Source: Dermacentor variabilis
Taxonomy: Eukaryota > Arthropoda > Arachnida > Ixodida > Ixodidae
Assembly: GCF_050947875.1 (NCBI RefSeq)
Contig: NW_027460335.1
Span: 9,935,928-9,999,927, forward strand
Direction: 5' to 3'
DNA length: 64,000 bases
Under the pieces are notes generated by a model that was not told the DNA's origin, made no database searches, and saw nothing but the letters and a program-made list of their open reading frames with translations. Positions 55,461 to 64,000 of this stretch are shown here, piece by piece; the first letter of the stretch is position 1; the number at the start of each line of letters is the position of its first letter. The position numbers and the translations under genes are program-made.

Positions 55461-56560
55461 CCGTTTAAACCTGCTTCCCTTCAACATCGGTCAATGCCTC
55501 AGCAAAATAACGCCACTGCACAAGAGGATAGTGATTCTGACTATCTACAATGGCACCAGCAAGCGTTTGGGTATCGCAACAGCATGTTTGGTGTTGAATT
55601 GAGCGAAGCACGATGCAACGTTTTTTTATTGCTAAAAAAGGCCGACAAACAATCTTTGGCTTTAACACGTGCCTGCAATTTGGCCTCATACAAAGAGCTC
55701 TAGGCGCCAATAACAAAGATGGGCAACAACAGAGCAAACTTCCCTGTATATTTTCCGTGGAACCCGATGCGTGAAACAATACAATAAAGTGATACGGCCG
55801 GGTGCAGTTCCAGTGATACCACAATCCCAGTAGGTAGCCTGGTCTCTAAGGGAACCACTACGAGAATAACTCAACCGAATGGTGAAAACATCTATCATCA
55901 AAAGTGTAGACGGACCCACTGAGTGCGGAGGTCCACTGGTCCTAGCACGTAAAAAGAATCGAAGTCTCCAGGTGTGCATGCACACAATAGAAGTGAACAA
56001 AAACATCATTAGGGAACACCAACTAATGCCCAGAAGAAAAATTGCTTGTGAACTGCCTGGCACGCGATTATTTTCCCGCTTTGAAGCGAACTCCGACTTC
56101 TATCGAATACAATTAGATGAAGCCACATCGCGAATATGCACGTTTGCGACTCGGCTGCTACCGATTCTTTTAACGCTCCTTTAGGATTTCTGCCGCTATT
56201 GAAGGCTTTCAGAAGAAGCTGACCGAGATTTTTTAGGGCCTGCCGAGGGTACAGGTCTATGTCGATGATGTACCAGTCCGCAGTAACAGCAAATACGAGC
56301 ATGATGAGCGCCTGCGTGCCGCACTTAAAAGAACAGAAGAAGCTGTACTCAAGTTCAACCAAAAAAAGTGTCTTAATGTGTAAAGAAAATAACATTTATC
56401 GTTGACGTCCTCAGTGAGCTTAGCATACTCCCAATGCTGATCTAATTTCAAGCATGCGAGCGACGGTTTTCCAGAAGGTGGCTCCTCGATCGGACTCCGT
56501 GAGAACGGACAACGACCGCGTTTAGATGTTAATGTCAAACTGATGTCACAGTAGATATTG
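55461..56560 (+). pseudogene. Gypsy H protease/RT remnant
   Basis: Protease is reduced to VSFRVDRGAHVNLLPF-like sequence split by a shift, with the usual DTGA changed. RT: MVKTSIIKSVDGPTECGGPL, VLARKKNRSLQVCMHTIEVN, IIREHQLMPRRKIACELPG, FSRFEANSDFYRIQLDEATS (55879-56184), then RVQVYVDDVPV with a YVDD box (about 56248-56275) and EHDERLRAALKRTEEAVLKF. Many stops; inactive. Confidence 0.75.
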
Positions 56561-56832
56561 CGGAATAAGCAACATGTGCTGCGAACCCAAGAATACTACA
56601 ACGTCATAGATGACAGCGACCATGACGGCGCAGACATCAACCACGAGGTCAACAGGCCCAGTGACGAACTTGTTACAAGCAGTCAGCACTTAGCATCAGG
56701 TATGGCTGCTGGAACAAACAAAACAACCCGCGCAAGTAAACCCCGCAACACACAGAACCTAAACGGCTGACATACGATGCCAATTTTCAGCATGCTTCTT
56801 AGCATGTTTCTAATTTCTTCGCAGAGGAAAGA
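56561..56832 (+). pseudogene. Gypsy H integrase tail after internal deletion
   Basis: The last pol residues (GTNKTTRASKPRNTQNLNG then stop at 56768) resemble the basic ...RSGR..KPP..L end of integrase. RNase H and the integrase core are absent, so an internal deletion joined RT to this tail. A purine-rich GCAGAGGAAAGATG (56821-56834) precedes the 3' LTR. Confidence 0.55.
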
Positions 56833-57010
56833 TGTACGAGGTGTGGCTATCGCGCAAGCGGCCTGATAATAAGGCAGCGCCCCTTTTCCTCTTTCCTCTC
56901 CTTCGCTACAGCCACAGCAATAAAGTGAAGCAGAATAAACCGCAGTGGTTCCTTTCATTCATGGCGTAGCCTGCTGACACGTCGTGTCTCTGTATAGAGC
57001 AAACGATACA
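56833..57010 (+). repeat. Gypsy H 3' LTR
   Basis: TGTACGAGGTGTGGCTATCG ... GAGCAAACGATACA, 178 bp, with AATAAA at 56920. It matches the 5' LTR apart from that copy's inserted segment. Confidence 0.7.
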
Positions 57011-57140
57011 GTCCGGAACGCCCTTACCCAGTGAACCAAGTTAGCCCAATCGTCAGTTTCGAAACATCATCGTTCAGCTCAGCAGCAAGATAATCTAACC
57101 ATTACATCATACACTACATAGGGACCAATGTACGTGGGGA

Positions 57141-57205
57141 AACAGACAGACAGACAGACCGACAGACAGACAGACAGAGAGACAGACAGACGGACAGACA
57201 GACAG
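57141..57205. repeat. (AGAC)n microsatellite
   Basis: About sixteen AGAC units with a few substitutions. Confidence 0.95.
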
Positions 57206-57299
57206 CACCTTGAAATCCGCGAAGTACTCAAAGAAAGCAAATCATACATATAACTGTCCGACGATTACAACACTCTCCAGTGCGCAGCTTGAGCGCTGC

Positions 57300-57450
57300 T
57301 CGATGTGTGTTTCAATTTCGCGATATATTGAAGCAAAGAATTTGAGATCGAAATCACCGCACCGACCGGCCGAGGGCCAGTGCCATTAGAACTTTCGTAG
57401 AGGGAGGGGCAGTATGGGAACGCTGTCTTTAAGAGCGGCATCGGAACAAG
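57300..57450 (-). repeat. 2.4-kb repeat end, third partial copy
   Basis: TTGAAGCAAAGAATTTGAGA, GGGAGGGGCAGTATGGGAAC and GAGCGGCATCG match 8155-8270 in order. The remainder of the element is absent. Confidence 0.6.
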
Positions 57451-57929
57451 AGGGTTTTAGGAAATTCTGGAGTAGAGACGATGCCCTAAAGGGGAAGCCG
57501 GAAGCCGCCATATTACTAAGGCGAACTGATTAATGCTAGCATTTCGCGTAGAGCAGAAATCATTTGCTTCACGTTCAAATACGTTTACACGGCCATTTTT
57601 GCCGTACCGATGCTTCTCGTTGTGTCGGTTTGTGTCGCTGGTTCTAGGATGAAGCTTTGAGGTATTGGCAACCTAAATTGGGCATAATAATATCAATAGT
57701 CACCCAATGTCAATATTTTAGCCCGAAGCAATAACAATATTTTCAAATTTAAAATTTATGTTAGCAGATAAAGACTGGTTGAAGTGTGACTGTTCTCCAT
57801 CTAGTTCAGATTGATTTCAAGGGTGAAGTCGGGCCAAGAGCTGGCTTCACTCTCTGCTTGCGAGAATGTGCTAGGGCTGCAACTCTAGATTAAAAAAAAA
57901 CTCCTACCATCGGGGCCACCTGTGGATGA
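57451..57929. other. no gene seen
   Basis: A/T-rich sequence without ORF or repeat support. Confidence 0.5.
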
Positions 57930-58060
57930 AGACGATGACGTATGTGCAAAACGGTTGTACAAGCTCGAGGGGCAGTATGGGAACGCAAGGCATGACTGGA
58001 TGAGCGGCATCGCAGCCAGCTGTGGAAGAGGACGAAAGTGCGAGAAGAATGAGCGCGTTC
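57930..58060 (-). repeat. 2.4-kb repeat end, fourth partial copy
   Basis: CTCGAGGGGCAGTATGGGAA, GAGCGGCATCGCAGCCAGCT and GTGGAAGAGGACGAAAGTGC repeat the terminal motif (compare 8230-8310). Confidence 0.6.
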
Positions 58061-58254
58061 ACGCAGTTACACCCAGGGATTCCGACGCTCAAACCAGGAA
58101 CTGGTGCCTAAGAGCGGCGCTCTAAGAATTCGGTCTCATAGCGAGATTGGTAAATTCGCAAGTCGTGGTTGTTTCAGTATTGTGTTGATGCTCGATTTTT
58201 TTCTTTCACGCAATTCTACGTTTCTATTACTGGTTGGCAACAACCTTATTGATT

Positions 58255-59790
58255 GACCTGCAGAGTTTTCGCCGACGGGGCCTTAGGTTTCCAAGGTGAC
58301 GACGTCGAGGCGCTGCCTCGCCGCCGCCTCGCGGGTCTGCTGGACGGCCTAGAAATGGTCGCCGAGACCGGGGCTGCGCAAGGCAGCGGCCCACCGCGGC
58401 GGGAGGGTTAAGGGGTTAGCACTGAGCCGGTTTTTGTTACAGTCGCAGAGCATGTGAGTCAAAGTGGCTAGGTGAGTGTGGCAGACCTTGCATGTATTTG
58501 TCGGGTATGTACCGGGGTAGAGCCTGTGGTATTTATTGTGCCGGGTTAGGGCACGTGAGCGTCTGCAGTTGTCTGAGGGCCGCCGCCTGCACCCTGTGCA
58601 GCTTGTCGCTGGGCGGAGGAAAGGTTCGGCGGGCCAGGCAGAGGGGCTTGGTAATCTCGGTGTAGCTGGTCAAGCAGTCTTTGCTGCTGTCCCATAGACG
58701 ACGATCGCCGGCGCGGTTCGCGAGCTCGCGCGCCTTGTCGTATGCCGTATCGTCTCGGTTGCGATACCCCCCCCCCCCCCCCCCGGATACTTCTCCATGT
58801 GCGCCGGGAACTACTGGATTCTGGTTTGAAAAGCTTCCTCCTACATGACTTCTCGATTGCTCAGGACTCAGGCTGCTCTCAGTGAGATTCATCCTTTGGC
58901 GAAGATTCTGGCCCCTTCTCGCAAGTATCAGAGAACCATGGTGCACGTCGGATCCGTGAGGGCGAGTACCACCGCCGCTTCCTCCCCTTCTCCGGCACGC
59001 TATCACGCTACACTTGCAGTTATGTGCGTGTTGCCACTCGGAATCGACGACCGCAACAGCAAATTGCGAGGGTTCTGCACATTCCGCGGCGTCAACGAAC
59101 CATGTCCCCGTTTAGTCTCCCTAGGTGCGTAGGGAGCTCTGGCCCTGGTAACTCTTTCCCGGTTGTGTTCCGAATGGACGTTCCGTGGAATCGGGTCGAC
59201 TCTTAAGGTTTGTCTGATCGCGTCTGGAACGACGACTTTCTGGCCTTGTTGTTCGGGGTAACGAATGCCGAGACTTGTCAGCATGTGGCGTCCCGATCTC
59301 GTGCGCGCCAATTAGACTAGTTGTGAAGTGCGCTGCACCTCGGCAATTTCGCTATGCGTGTTGTGAAGCCAGAGCTGGAGCAAGCGGTGTGTGCTGGTGG
59401 ACTCGGGTGGACCCAGTGCTACCTCGTACGCTCTGCGGTTGAGGACGTTCATCTTGGCTTCTTCTACCCTGTAGCAGTTGTAGGATGCCGCGACATACGC
59501 AATATGACACATGACGAAAGAGTGTATGAGTCGTGTGAGACTCGCCTCCTTCATTACGTTTCTTCTGCTAGTGACCCTCTTGACGATTCTCATGGCGTTA
59601 CTTTTCGATTCGCGCAAATATTTACCGATGTAACACAAAATATCGACTTCCATTTGGTGCAAGGTACCTGCTCTGAAAAGCGATCTCCCGCATAAGCGTG
59701 AGAGATAGTGCTGCGCTGCAAATTGAGCTGTAGGCACTACTACAGATGATGTCTCTGCATCAGGTGCATAGTGTTTTCTGCAACACATGC
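58255..59790 (-). pseudogene. I-like LINE, C-terminal RT tail, RNase H and zinc knuckle
   Basis: Minus-strand order: IVKRVTSRRNVMKEASLTRL, IHSFVMCHIAYVAASYNC, VLNRRAYEVALGPPESTSTH (post-RT thumb), EIAEVQRTSQLVRL, RSGRHMLTSLGIRY, IPRNVHSEHNRERVTRARA, a damaged RNase H, LTSYTEITKPLCLARRTFPP, LRQLQTLTCPNPAQ, and a zinc knuckle CKVCHTHLATLTHMLCDC (58430-58485), ending VTLET and stop near 58284. A TAG lies in frame before the end. The 3' UTR ends CAATAAGGTTGTTGCC. Contains an 18-C run (58767-58784). Confidence 0.75.
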
Positions 59791-60655
59791 ACCTATTTTC
59801 TCAAACTTTAATATGTGTAATCACGGCGAATTGTATTATAAGGCAATGCTAGAAAACAATGAATGTTCAGCCATAAATGATATTTAGATAATGATGCCAT
59901 TCATTATTTTTTACGGAACACCCGTCGGTTGTGGCAGGTTTTCTCATTACTGGTAATGCTTTGCTTTGACTGCTCAGTTGCTGAACGGAACGAACAGAAT
60001 TATTCTATATAAAGCTTGGAACGGGATGGCACGCCTAACTCTGAAGAATTGCTGGTCGTCTGTAAAGAGTGTCCAATTGAATGGTGGAGTTCGTCATAAC
60101 ATGACATATATTGAAACCAGCGTGGAGGTGAGTGAGATGAGTAACATTTTATCGTTCATACTTGAACTAATGAGTGGGTCATTATGGCCATCGCTTTTAT
60201 TTTGCCAATATTCTTTTATTGAAATACAGTGTTTCAATGATGATCAATAGAAAAAAGTTCGGCAGCACCCATCTCACGCTCAATGTTCACGGTGACGCGC
60301 TTAGCACTCAACCAATTCAGCGACCCAAGGTAGTGCCGCCGTGGAGGCGAATTGCGTATATGGCGTGTACTGCAGCGGGATGCCTCTTTCGCGCTTCCCT
60401 AAGAACGCTCGGCGCTATCTAGAGGCGCACCACGAAGCCTGCACGCGGCCTCAGCAATGCATGGCAAGCCTTTGCATGTGACCGCTGAGAATCATCACGC
60501 GGCAACTGACTCCCTCTCGGCCATTTCCTCCTGGACAAGCGGCGTCATCTTTTTGCACTGCAAAGAGGTTTGCGCGCAACCTTAGACGAAAAGCGTAGCA
60601 TGCCCGTGCGTGCGAACGCCGAGAATCGTTCCCTCGCTTACCGTACACCCAGTGC
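59791..60655. other. no gene seen
   Basis: No domain-bearing ORF. Some random open stretches up to 94 codons. Confidence 0.5.
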
Positions 60656-60657
60656 CA

Positions 60658-60832
60658 CATTTAATTTAATTATGGGGTTTAATGTGCCAAAACCACTTTC
60701 TGATCTTGAGGGACGCCGTAGTGGAGAGCTCCGAAAATTTCGACCACCTGGGGTTCTTTAACATGCACCTAAATCTAAGTACACGGTAGTTTTCGCATTT
60801 CGGAACCATCGAAATTCGGCCGCTGCGGCCGG
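60658..60832 (-). mobile_element. SINE body without its tRNA head
   Basis: GGGGTTTAATGTGCCAAAAC, CACCTGGGGTTCTTTAACAT, GCACCTAAATCTAAGTACAC and CGAAATTCGGCCGC are hallmarks of an abundant tick SINE that I recall as having a tRNA-like head just beyond CGGCCGC on this side. Here the sequence diverges at that point, so the head is lost. The A/T tail lies at 60658-60672. Confidence 0.55.
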
Positions 60833-60975
60833 GTGACCCAGGGTCACATTCTCAGTGACCCATTTGGCAAGGGGTTCATTGAAGAACGGCATCCACTCAG
60901 TCTATTCATGGCGCAGCTCGCTACGGCGTTGTCGTGCAAGACGTTCATTAAGAAGTGGTGCATACCCAGTAGACG

Positions 60976-60997
60976 CATATTATATATATATATATAT

Positions 60998-61082
<85 letters not shown>
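60976..61082. repeat. (AT)n microsatellite
   Basis: About 105 bp of AT dinucleotides interrupted once near 61000-61003. Gypsy F inserted directly at its right edge. Confidence 0.95.
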
Positions 61083-61085
<3 letters not shown>

Positions 61086-61234
61086 CACAGTCGGTAATGT
61101 GGAAAGAAGACGACGCTGATGGTGGTCTTGGAGACGACGAAGAAGTGTTTTAGCAAGATCGATGCTCTACGCTTGTTGGCTCAGCCATTAAAAGCTACCT
61201 GTAAATAGACGAACGCTTCTTCCTTCCCGTAACA
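61083..61234 (+). repeat. Gypsy F 5' LTR
   Basis: Starts TGTCACAGTCGG after the AT repeat and ends TTCCCGTAACA (61231-61234), giving TGT...ACA ends and 152 bp. The 3' LTR is outside, so the ends rest on the TG/CA rule and the position of the primer site. Confidence 0.7.
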
Positions 61235-61238
61235 TCAT

Positions 61239-61254
61239 TGGTGGACGTGCGGGG
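61239..61254 (+). promoter_or_regulatory. Gypsy F primer binding site
   Basis: TGGTGGACGTGCGGGG, four bases after the LTR; the E copy has TGGATGTGTGGGG at the same place. The tRNA was not identified. Confidence 0.65.
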
Positions 61255-61299
61255 TAATCGAGCAAGACGGAGCTCCGCAGCGGACGTAACCTGGCCGCC

Positions 61300-62484
61300 A
61301 TGTCTTCCGAAGGAGAGAGTTCAACCGCGGCCCCGTCGTCGCCCCCGACAGTCATCCTGGCCCAGCCTCGCGACCCTGGCATGTTTTCCGGGATTGACAA
61401 CGTTGACGTCGATGACTGGTTACAGAATTATGAACGGGTCAGCGCATACAACAGGTGGGATAACACGCTTATGCTGGCTAATGTAATATTCTACCTCAAG
61501 AAAACAGCACGGGTCTGGTTCGAAACACATGAAGAAGAGATTACGAGTTGGGACCAGTGCAAACAGAAGCTTAGGGATTTGTTCGGCAAACCCGTCGGCC
61601 GCCAACGTGCTGCAAAGAAGGACCTTGGGACCCGTGTACAGACGTCCACTGAATCGTACGTGGCCTATATCCAGGACGTCCTCGCTCTTTGCCGCAAAGT
61701 AGATAACAATATGGCAGAGGCAGACAAGGTCAGCCACGTCTTAAAGGGCATCGCGGACGACGCGTTTAACCTGCTTGTTTATAAGAACATCACAACGGTC
61801 AATGAGATCATTAACGAATGTCGCCGCTTTGAAGACGCGAAGAGTCGCCGCATAGTTCAACAGTTTACGCGCCTACCTAATACCGCAGCTTCGTCGACGT
61901 GCGAAGACATTTGTCCACCGCGTGAGCCCACCTCCTCCGAGAACGTCGTCCGTATCGTTCGGCGAGAAATCGAAGCAGCGTCTCCTGCCACGCCTGTGAC
62001 GCAGTGCTTTGACGATTCCCGGCCGCTTGTGTCACTCATTCAGTCGGTCATTCGCCAAGAACTTGCGAATGTAGGTCTTCCATCCATCTGCTCCGCCAGC
62101 CGTCCTGACTTTGCTTCGTCTGCTGCCTCTGCCCCTGTTCACCGGAGCCAATACGGACCGTATCCGAGCTATCGCAACCCGGCCGAATGGCGCACCCATG
62201 ACGATAGACCCATCTGTTTTTACTGTGGACGTGTGGGCCACATCTCTCGCCACTGTCGAAGTTCCTGGCCAGCCCACTCACGACCAAGCTTTCCCGCCTA
62301 CCGCCGCTCCCCACTGAATCCTCGCCCGCCATCACTCTCCACCGAGGTTGAAGACGCACCTGACAACGCTCGAGCCACCGCGACCAGCCGATCGCCATCA
62401 CCACATAGTCGCCGCTCCCGTTCGCCCCAGCTGCGTCGCTCTCCATCCCCAGCTTACCGTCGCCGCTCTCCGACGGGAAACTAA
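61300..62484 (+). CDS. gag: Gypsy F Gag polyprotein
   Basis: 394 codons, forming the capsid particle that packages element RNA. It starts MSSEGESSTAAPSS; the ATG at 61300 is the first in the frame and matches the start of gag D. Capsid core, residues ~27-190: RDPGMFSGIDNVDVDDWLQ, YERVSAYNRWDNTLMLANV, FYLKKTARVWFETHEEEIT and HVLKGIADDAFNLLVYKN. A single CCHC zinc knuckle, CFYCGRVGHISRHC, lies at ~306-319. A Ser/Arg/Pro-rich tail with repeated SPSP and RRSRSP follows (~355-394). The stop TAA directly follows the GGGAAAC slippery site. No frame damage. Confidence 0.92.
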   Translation: MSSEGESSTAAPSSPPTVILAQPRDPGMFSGIDNVDVDDWLQNYERVSAYNRWDNTLMLANVIFYLKKTARVWFETHEEEITSWDQCKQKLRDLFGKPVGRQRAAKKDLGTRVQTSTESYVAYIQDVLALCRKVDNNMAEADKVSHVLKGIADDAFNLLVYKNITTVNEIINECRRFEDAKSRRIVQQFTRLPNTAASSTCEDICPPREPTSSENVVRIVRREIEAASPATPVTQCFDDSRPLVSLIQSVIRQELANVGLPSICSASRPDFASSAASAPVHRSQYGPYPSYRNPAEWRTHDDRPICFYCGRVGHISRHCRSSWPAHSRPSFPAYRRSPLNPRPPSLSTEVEDAPDNARATATSRSPSPHSRRSRSPQLRRSPSPAYRRRSPTGN

Positions 62485-64000
62485 CTGGGGCAGCTCCTGG
62501 AGGTGACGCTGCTCTAGAACACCGGCCTGAAATTCCTCTGCTGACCCTACCTACTAATCGGAACCTTCTGGACGTGGGCGTGGATGGTTTGCCCGTTACA
62601 GCACTCATCGACACTGGAGCCCAAATTTCCATCATGAGTGCGGAGCTTCGAACGCGCTTGAAAAAGGTACTTACCCCTGCTCCGACTCGACTGCTCCAGG
62701 TCGCCGATGGTGGAACTCCGGCTGTGCTTGGAATGTGTACTGCTCGTGTCAGTGTCGCCGGTCGCCACACGTCCGTTTTGTTTAGTGTGCTTGAACGTTG
62801 CCCTCACAATGTGATCCTCGGACTCGACTTTTTGTCCGCCCATTCTGCTCTGATTGACTGTTCCGCCGGTGTCGTACAACTTGACTTACCCCTACCTGTT
62901 CCCATTGACCTTCCTGCTCAAGCTCCAGCTCAGCTTTGTTCCGCGGATTTTATACGCCTGCCATCTCTTGCAGCAACCTTCATCCCTGTTTTAGCCATCC
63001 CACCTGTACCTGATGGAGACTATGTCCTCACTCCCGCGACGTCAGTCCTGCTTTCTCACAATGTCTCCTTCCCACACACCATCGTTTCTGTTGCGGACAA
63101 TCAGACATGTCTTCCGATCCTAAATTTCGGACAGTGCCCGCAAGTAGTTCCTCGAGGCATGTCTCTTGCCACGTTGTCACCAACGCACGAGTGCCACATT
63201 TCTGCTCTATCTGTTGCGCCGTCTTCGACCACTGCTCATTCTGCGCCTTCTGCATCGGCCCCGACCGATGACTTTACAAAGATGATTGCACCGGACCTCT
63301 CCACCCAACAAGCCGCACAGCTCCGTGGCCTCCTCCAGTCCTACTCCGACATTTTCAATCTGAACGATCGCCCTTTGCGTCAAACTACGGTCGTGACGCA
63401 TCGGATAAATACCGGCGATGCAGCACCTGTTCGCAGACGCCCATACCGGGTGTCGCCCTCTGAACGACAAGTTATCCAGAGCGAGGTTGACAAGATGCTT
63501 GCCAAAGGGATTATTGAACACTCTTCCAGTCCGTGGGCGTCCCCTGTTGTTCTCGTCAAAAAGAAGGATAACAGCTGGCGATTCTGCGTTGACTATCGTC
63601 ATCTAAACACGATCACCAAGAAAGATGTGTATCCACTTCCCCGCATTGACGATGCTCTGGATTGTCTCCACGGTGCCACTTATTTTTCATCTATAGACCT
63701 TCGCTCTGGATATTGGCAAATTGCCGTGGATGACATGGACCGTGAAAAGACCGCATTCGTCACTCCAGACGGCCTATATCAGTTCCGAGTAATGCCATTT
63801 GGCTTGTGCAATGCCCCGGCGACCTTTGAACGGATGATGGACATGCTCTTGCGTGGTTTGAAATGGTCCATCTGTTTGTGCTACTTGGATGACGTCATCG
63901 TCTTCTCTTCAACTTTTGCGACACATCTTGAAAGACTTTCATCTGTTCTTTCTGTTTTTCGCACCGCTGGCTTACAGCTCAACTCGTCCAAGTGCCACTT
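62409..64000 (+). CDS. pol: Gypsy F Pol polyprotein (protease, RT), partial
   Basis: Open in the -1 frame relative to gag from 62409 (after a TAG at 62406) to the window end, overlapping gag by 76 nt; I checked every codon from 62601 and found no stop. Protease: VTALIDTGAQISIMS (62595-62640, catalytic DTG) and NVILGLDFLSAHSALIDC. Linker: [96 protein letters not shown] and catalytic YLDD at 63882-63893. It is probably expressed as Gag-Pol by frameshifting. The sequence ends within the RT thumb; RNase H and integrase are outside. Confidence 0.92.
62475..62517 (+). promoter_or_regulatory. programmed -1 ribosomal frameshift signal at the gag-pol junction
   Basis: The heptamer GGGAAAC (62475-62481) is in the gag reading phase G-GGA-AAC, fits X-XXY-YYZ, and is followed at once by the gag stop TAA (62482-62484). 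Three bases on, CTGGGGCAGC (62485-62494) can pair with GCTGCTCTAG (62508-62517) in a 10-bp stem with two G-U pairs and a 13-nt loop. Slipping back one base puts ribosomes in exactly the open pol frame (next codons Leu-Thr-Gly-Ala). Confidence 0.8.

Larger units (their letters stand above)
61083..64000 (+). mobile_element. Ty3/Gypsy retrotransposon copy F, apparently intact, continues off window
   Basis: LTR, primer site, a complete gag and an overlapping pol open to the window end. It belongs with D, E and G. No stop or shift is present in gag or in the visible 1.59 kb of pol. The right half (RNase H, integrase, 3' LTR) lies outside. Confidence 0.9.

Noticed and set aside
60833..61153. An open frame full of Ile-Tyr repeats
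   Set aside because: It is the translated AT microsatellite.
1..64000. CRISPR arrays, prophage, bacterial operons or defence systems
   Set aside because: No regularly spaced repeats with unique spacers, no operon structure and no bacterial genes; the window is eukaryotic repeat DNA.

Overview
This is eukaryotic, almost entirely repetitive DNA. I see no convincing single-copy host gene and nothing bacterial or phage-like. The mix of repeats points to an arachnid, most likely a hard tick (Ixodidae): Ty3/Gypsy elements of several lineages, CR1/L2-like, I-like and RTE LINEs, a Penelope-like element, tRNA-derived SINEs including one resembling the tick Ruka family, and many short tRNA-like Pol III heads. 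The tick assignment is inference from recalled repeat families, not from a database search.

Layout. 1-4890: minus-strand Gypsy copy A, damaged, running off the left edge, abutting an RTE-type LINE 5' fragment with a tRNA-like head (4900-5715). 5945-8318: a 2.4-kb repeat of unknown class, followed by a CR1-like LINE 3' end (to 8757). 9220-10830: a dispersed terminal motif and an I-like LINE remnant. 11215-11590: a short satellite array that switches strand. 14056-25100: an inverted second copy of the 2.4-kb repeat, split by Gypsy copy D (16119-24508), which is itself split inside gag by a nearly full-length CR1/L2-like LINE (19877-24095). 25100-29760: mostly featureless, with one unexplained small ORF and a perfect palindrome. 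29761-34455: Gypsy copy E with 166-bp LTRs and a GTTG target duplication, carrying a SINE and a 723-bp foldback MITE. 36870-38478: Penelope-like remnant. 38481-49657: Gypsy copies B (plus) and C (minus), same family as A, meeting tail-to-tail at about 45584; the 5' LTR of B is split by another CR1/L2-like LINE. 49658-49970: tRNA-Thr-like SINE. 50783-52430: Gypsy G, a gag-integrase deletion derivative. 53080-57010: LINE 3' end and Gypsy H of another lineage. 57300-60835: terminal-motif copies, an I-like LINE and a SINE body. 61083-64000: Gypsy copy F, the only element here with uninterrupted gag and pol.

How it works together. The window is a record of successive insertions. The D, E, F and G group share short LTRs and a TGGTGG-type primer binding site. 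F has an intact gag (394 aa) overlapped in the -1 frame by an open pol, with a textbook frameshift signal (GGGAAAC, then a 10-bp hairpin) directly at the gag stop codon. D, E and G are internally deleted relatives that keep LTR, primer site and the start of gag but lose different amounts of gag-pol. No antiviral, toxin, CRISPR or other dedicated system was found.
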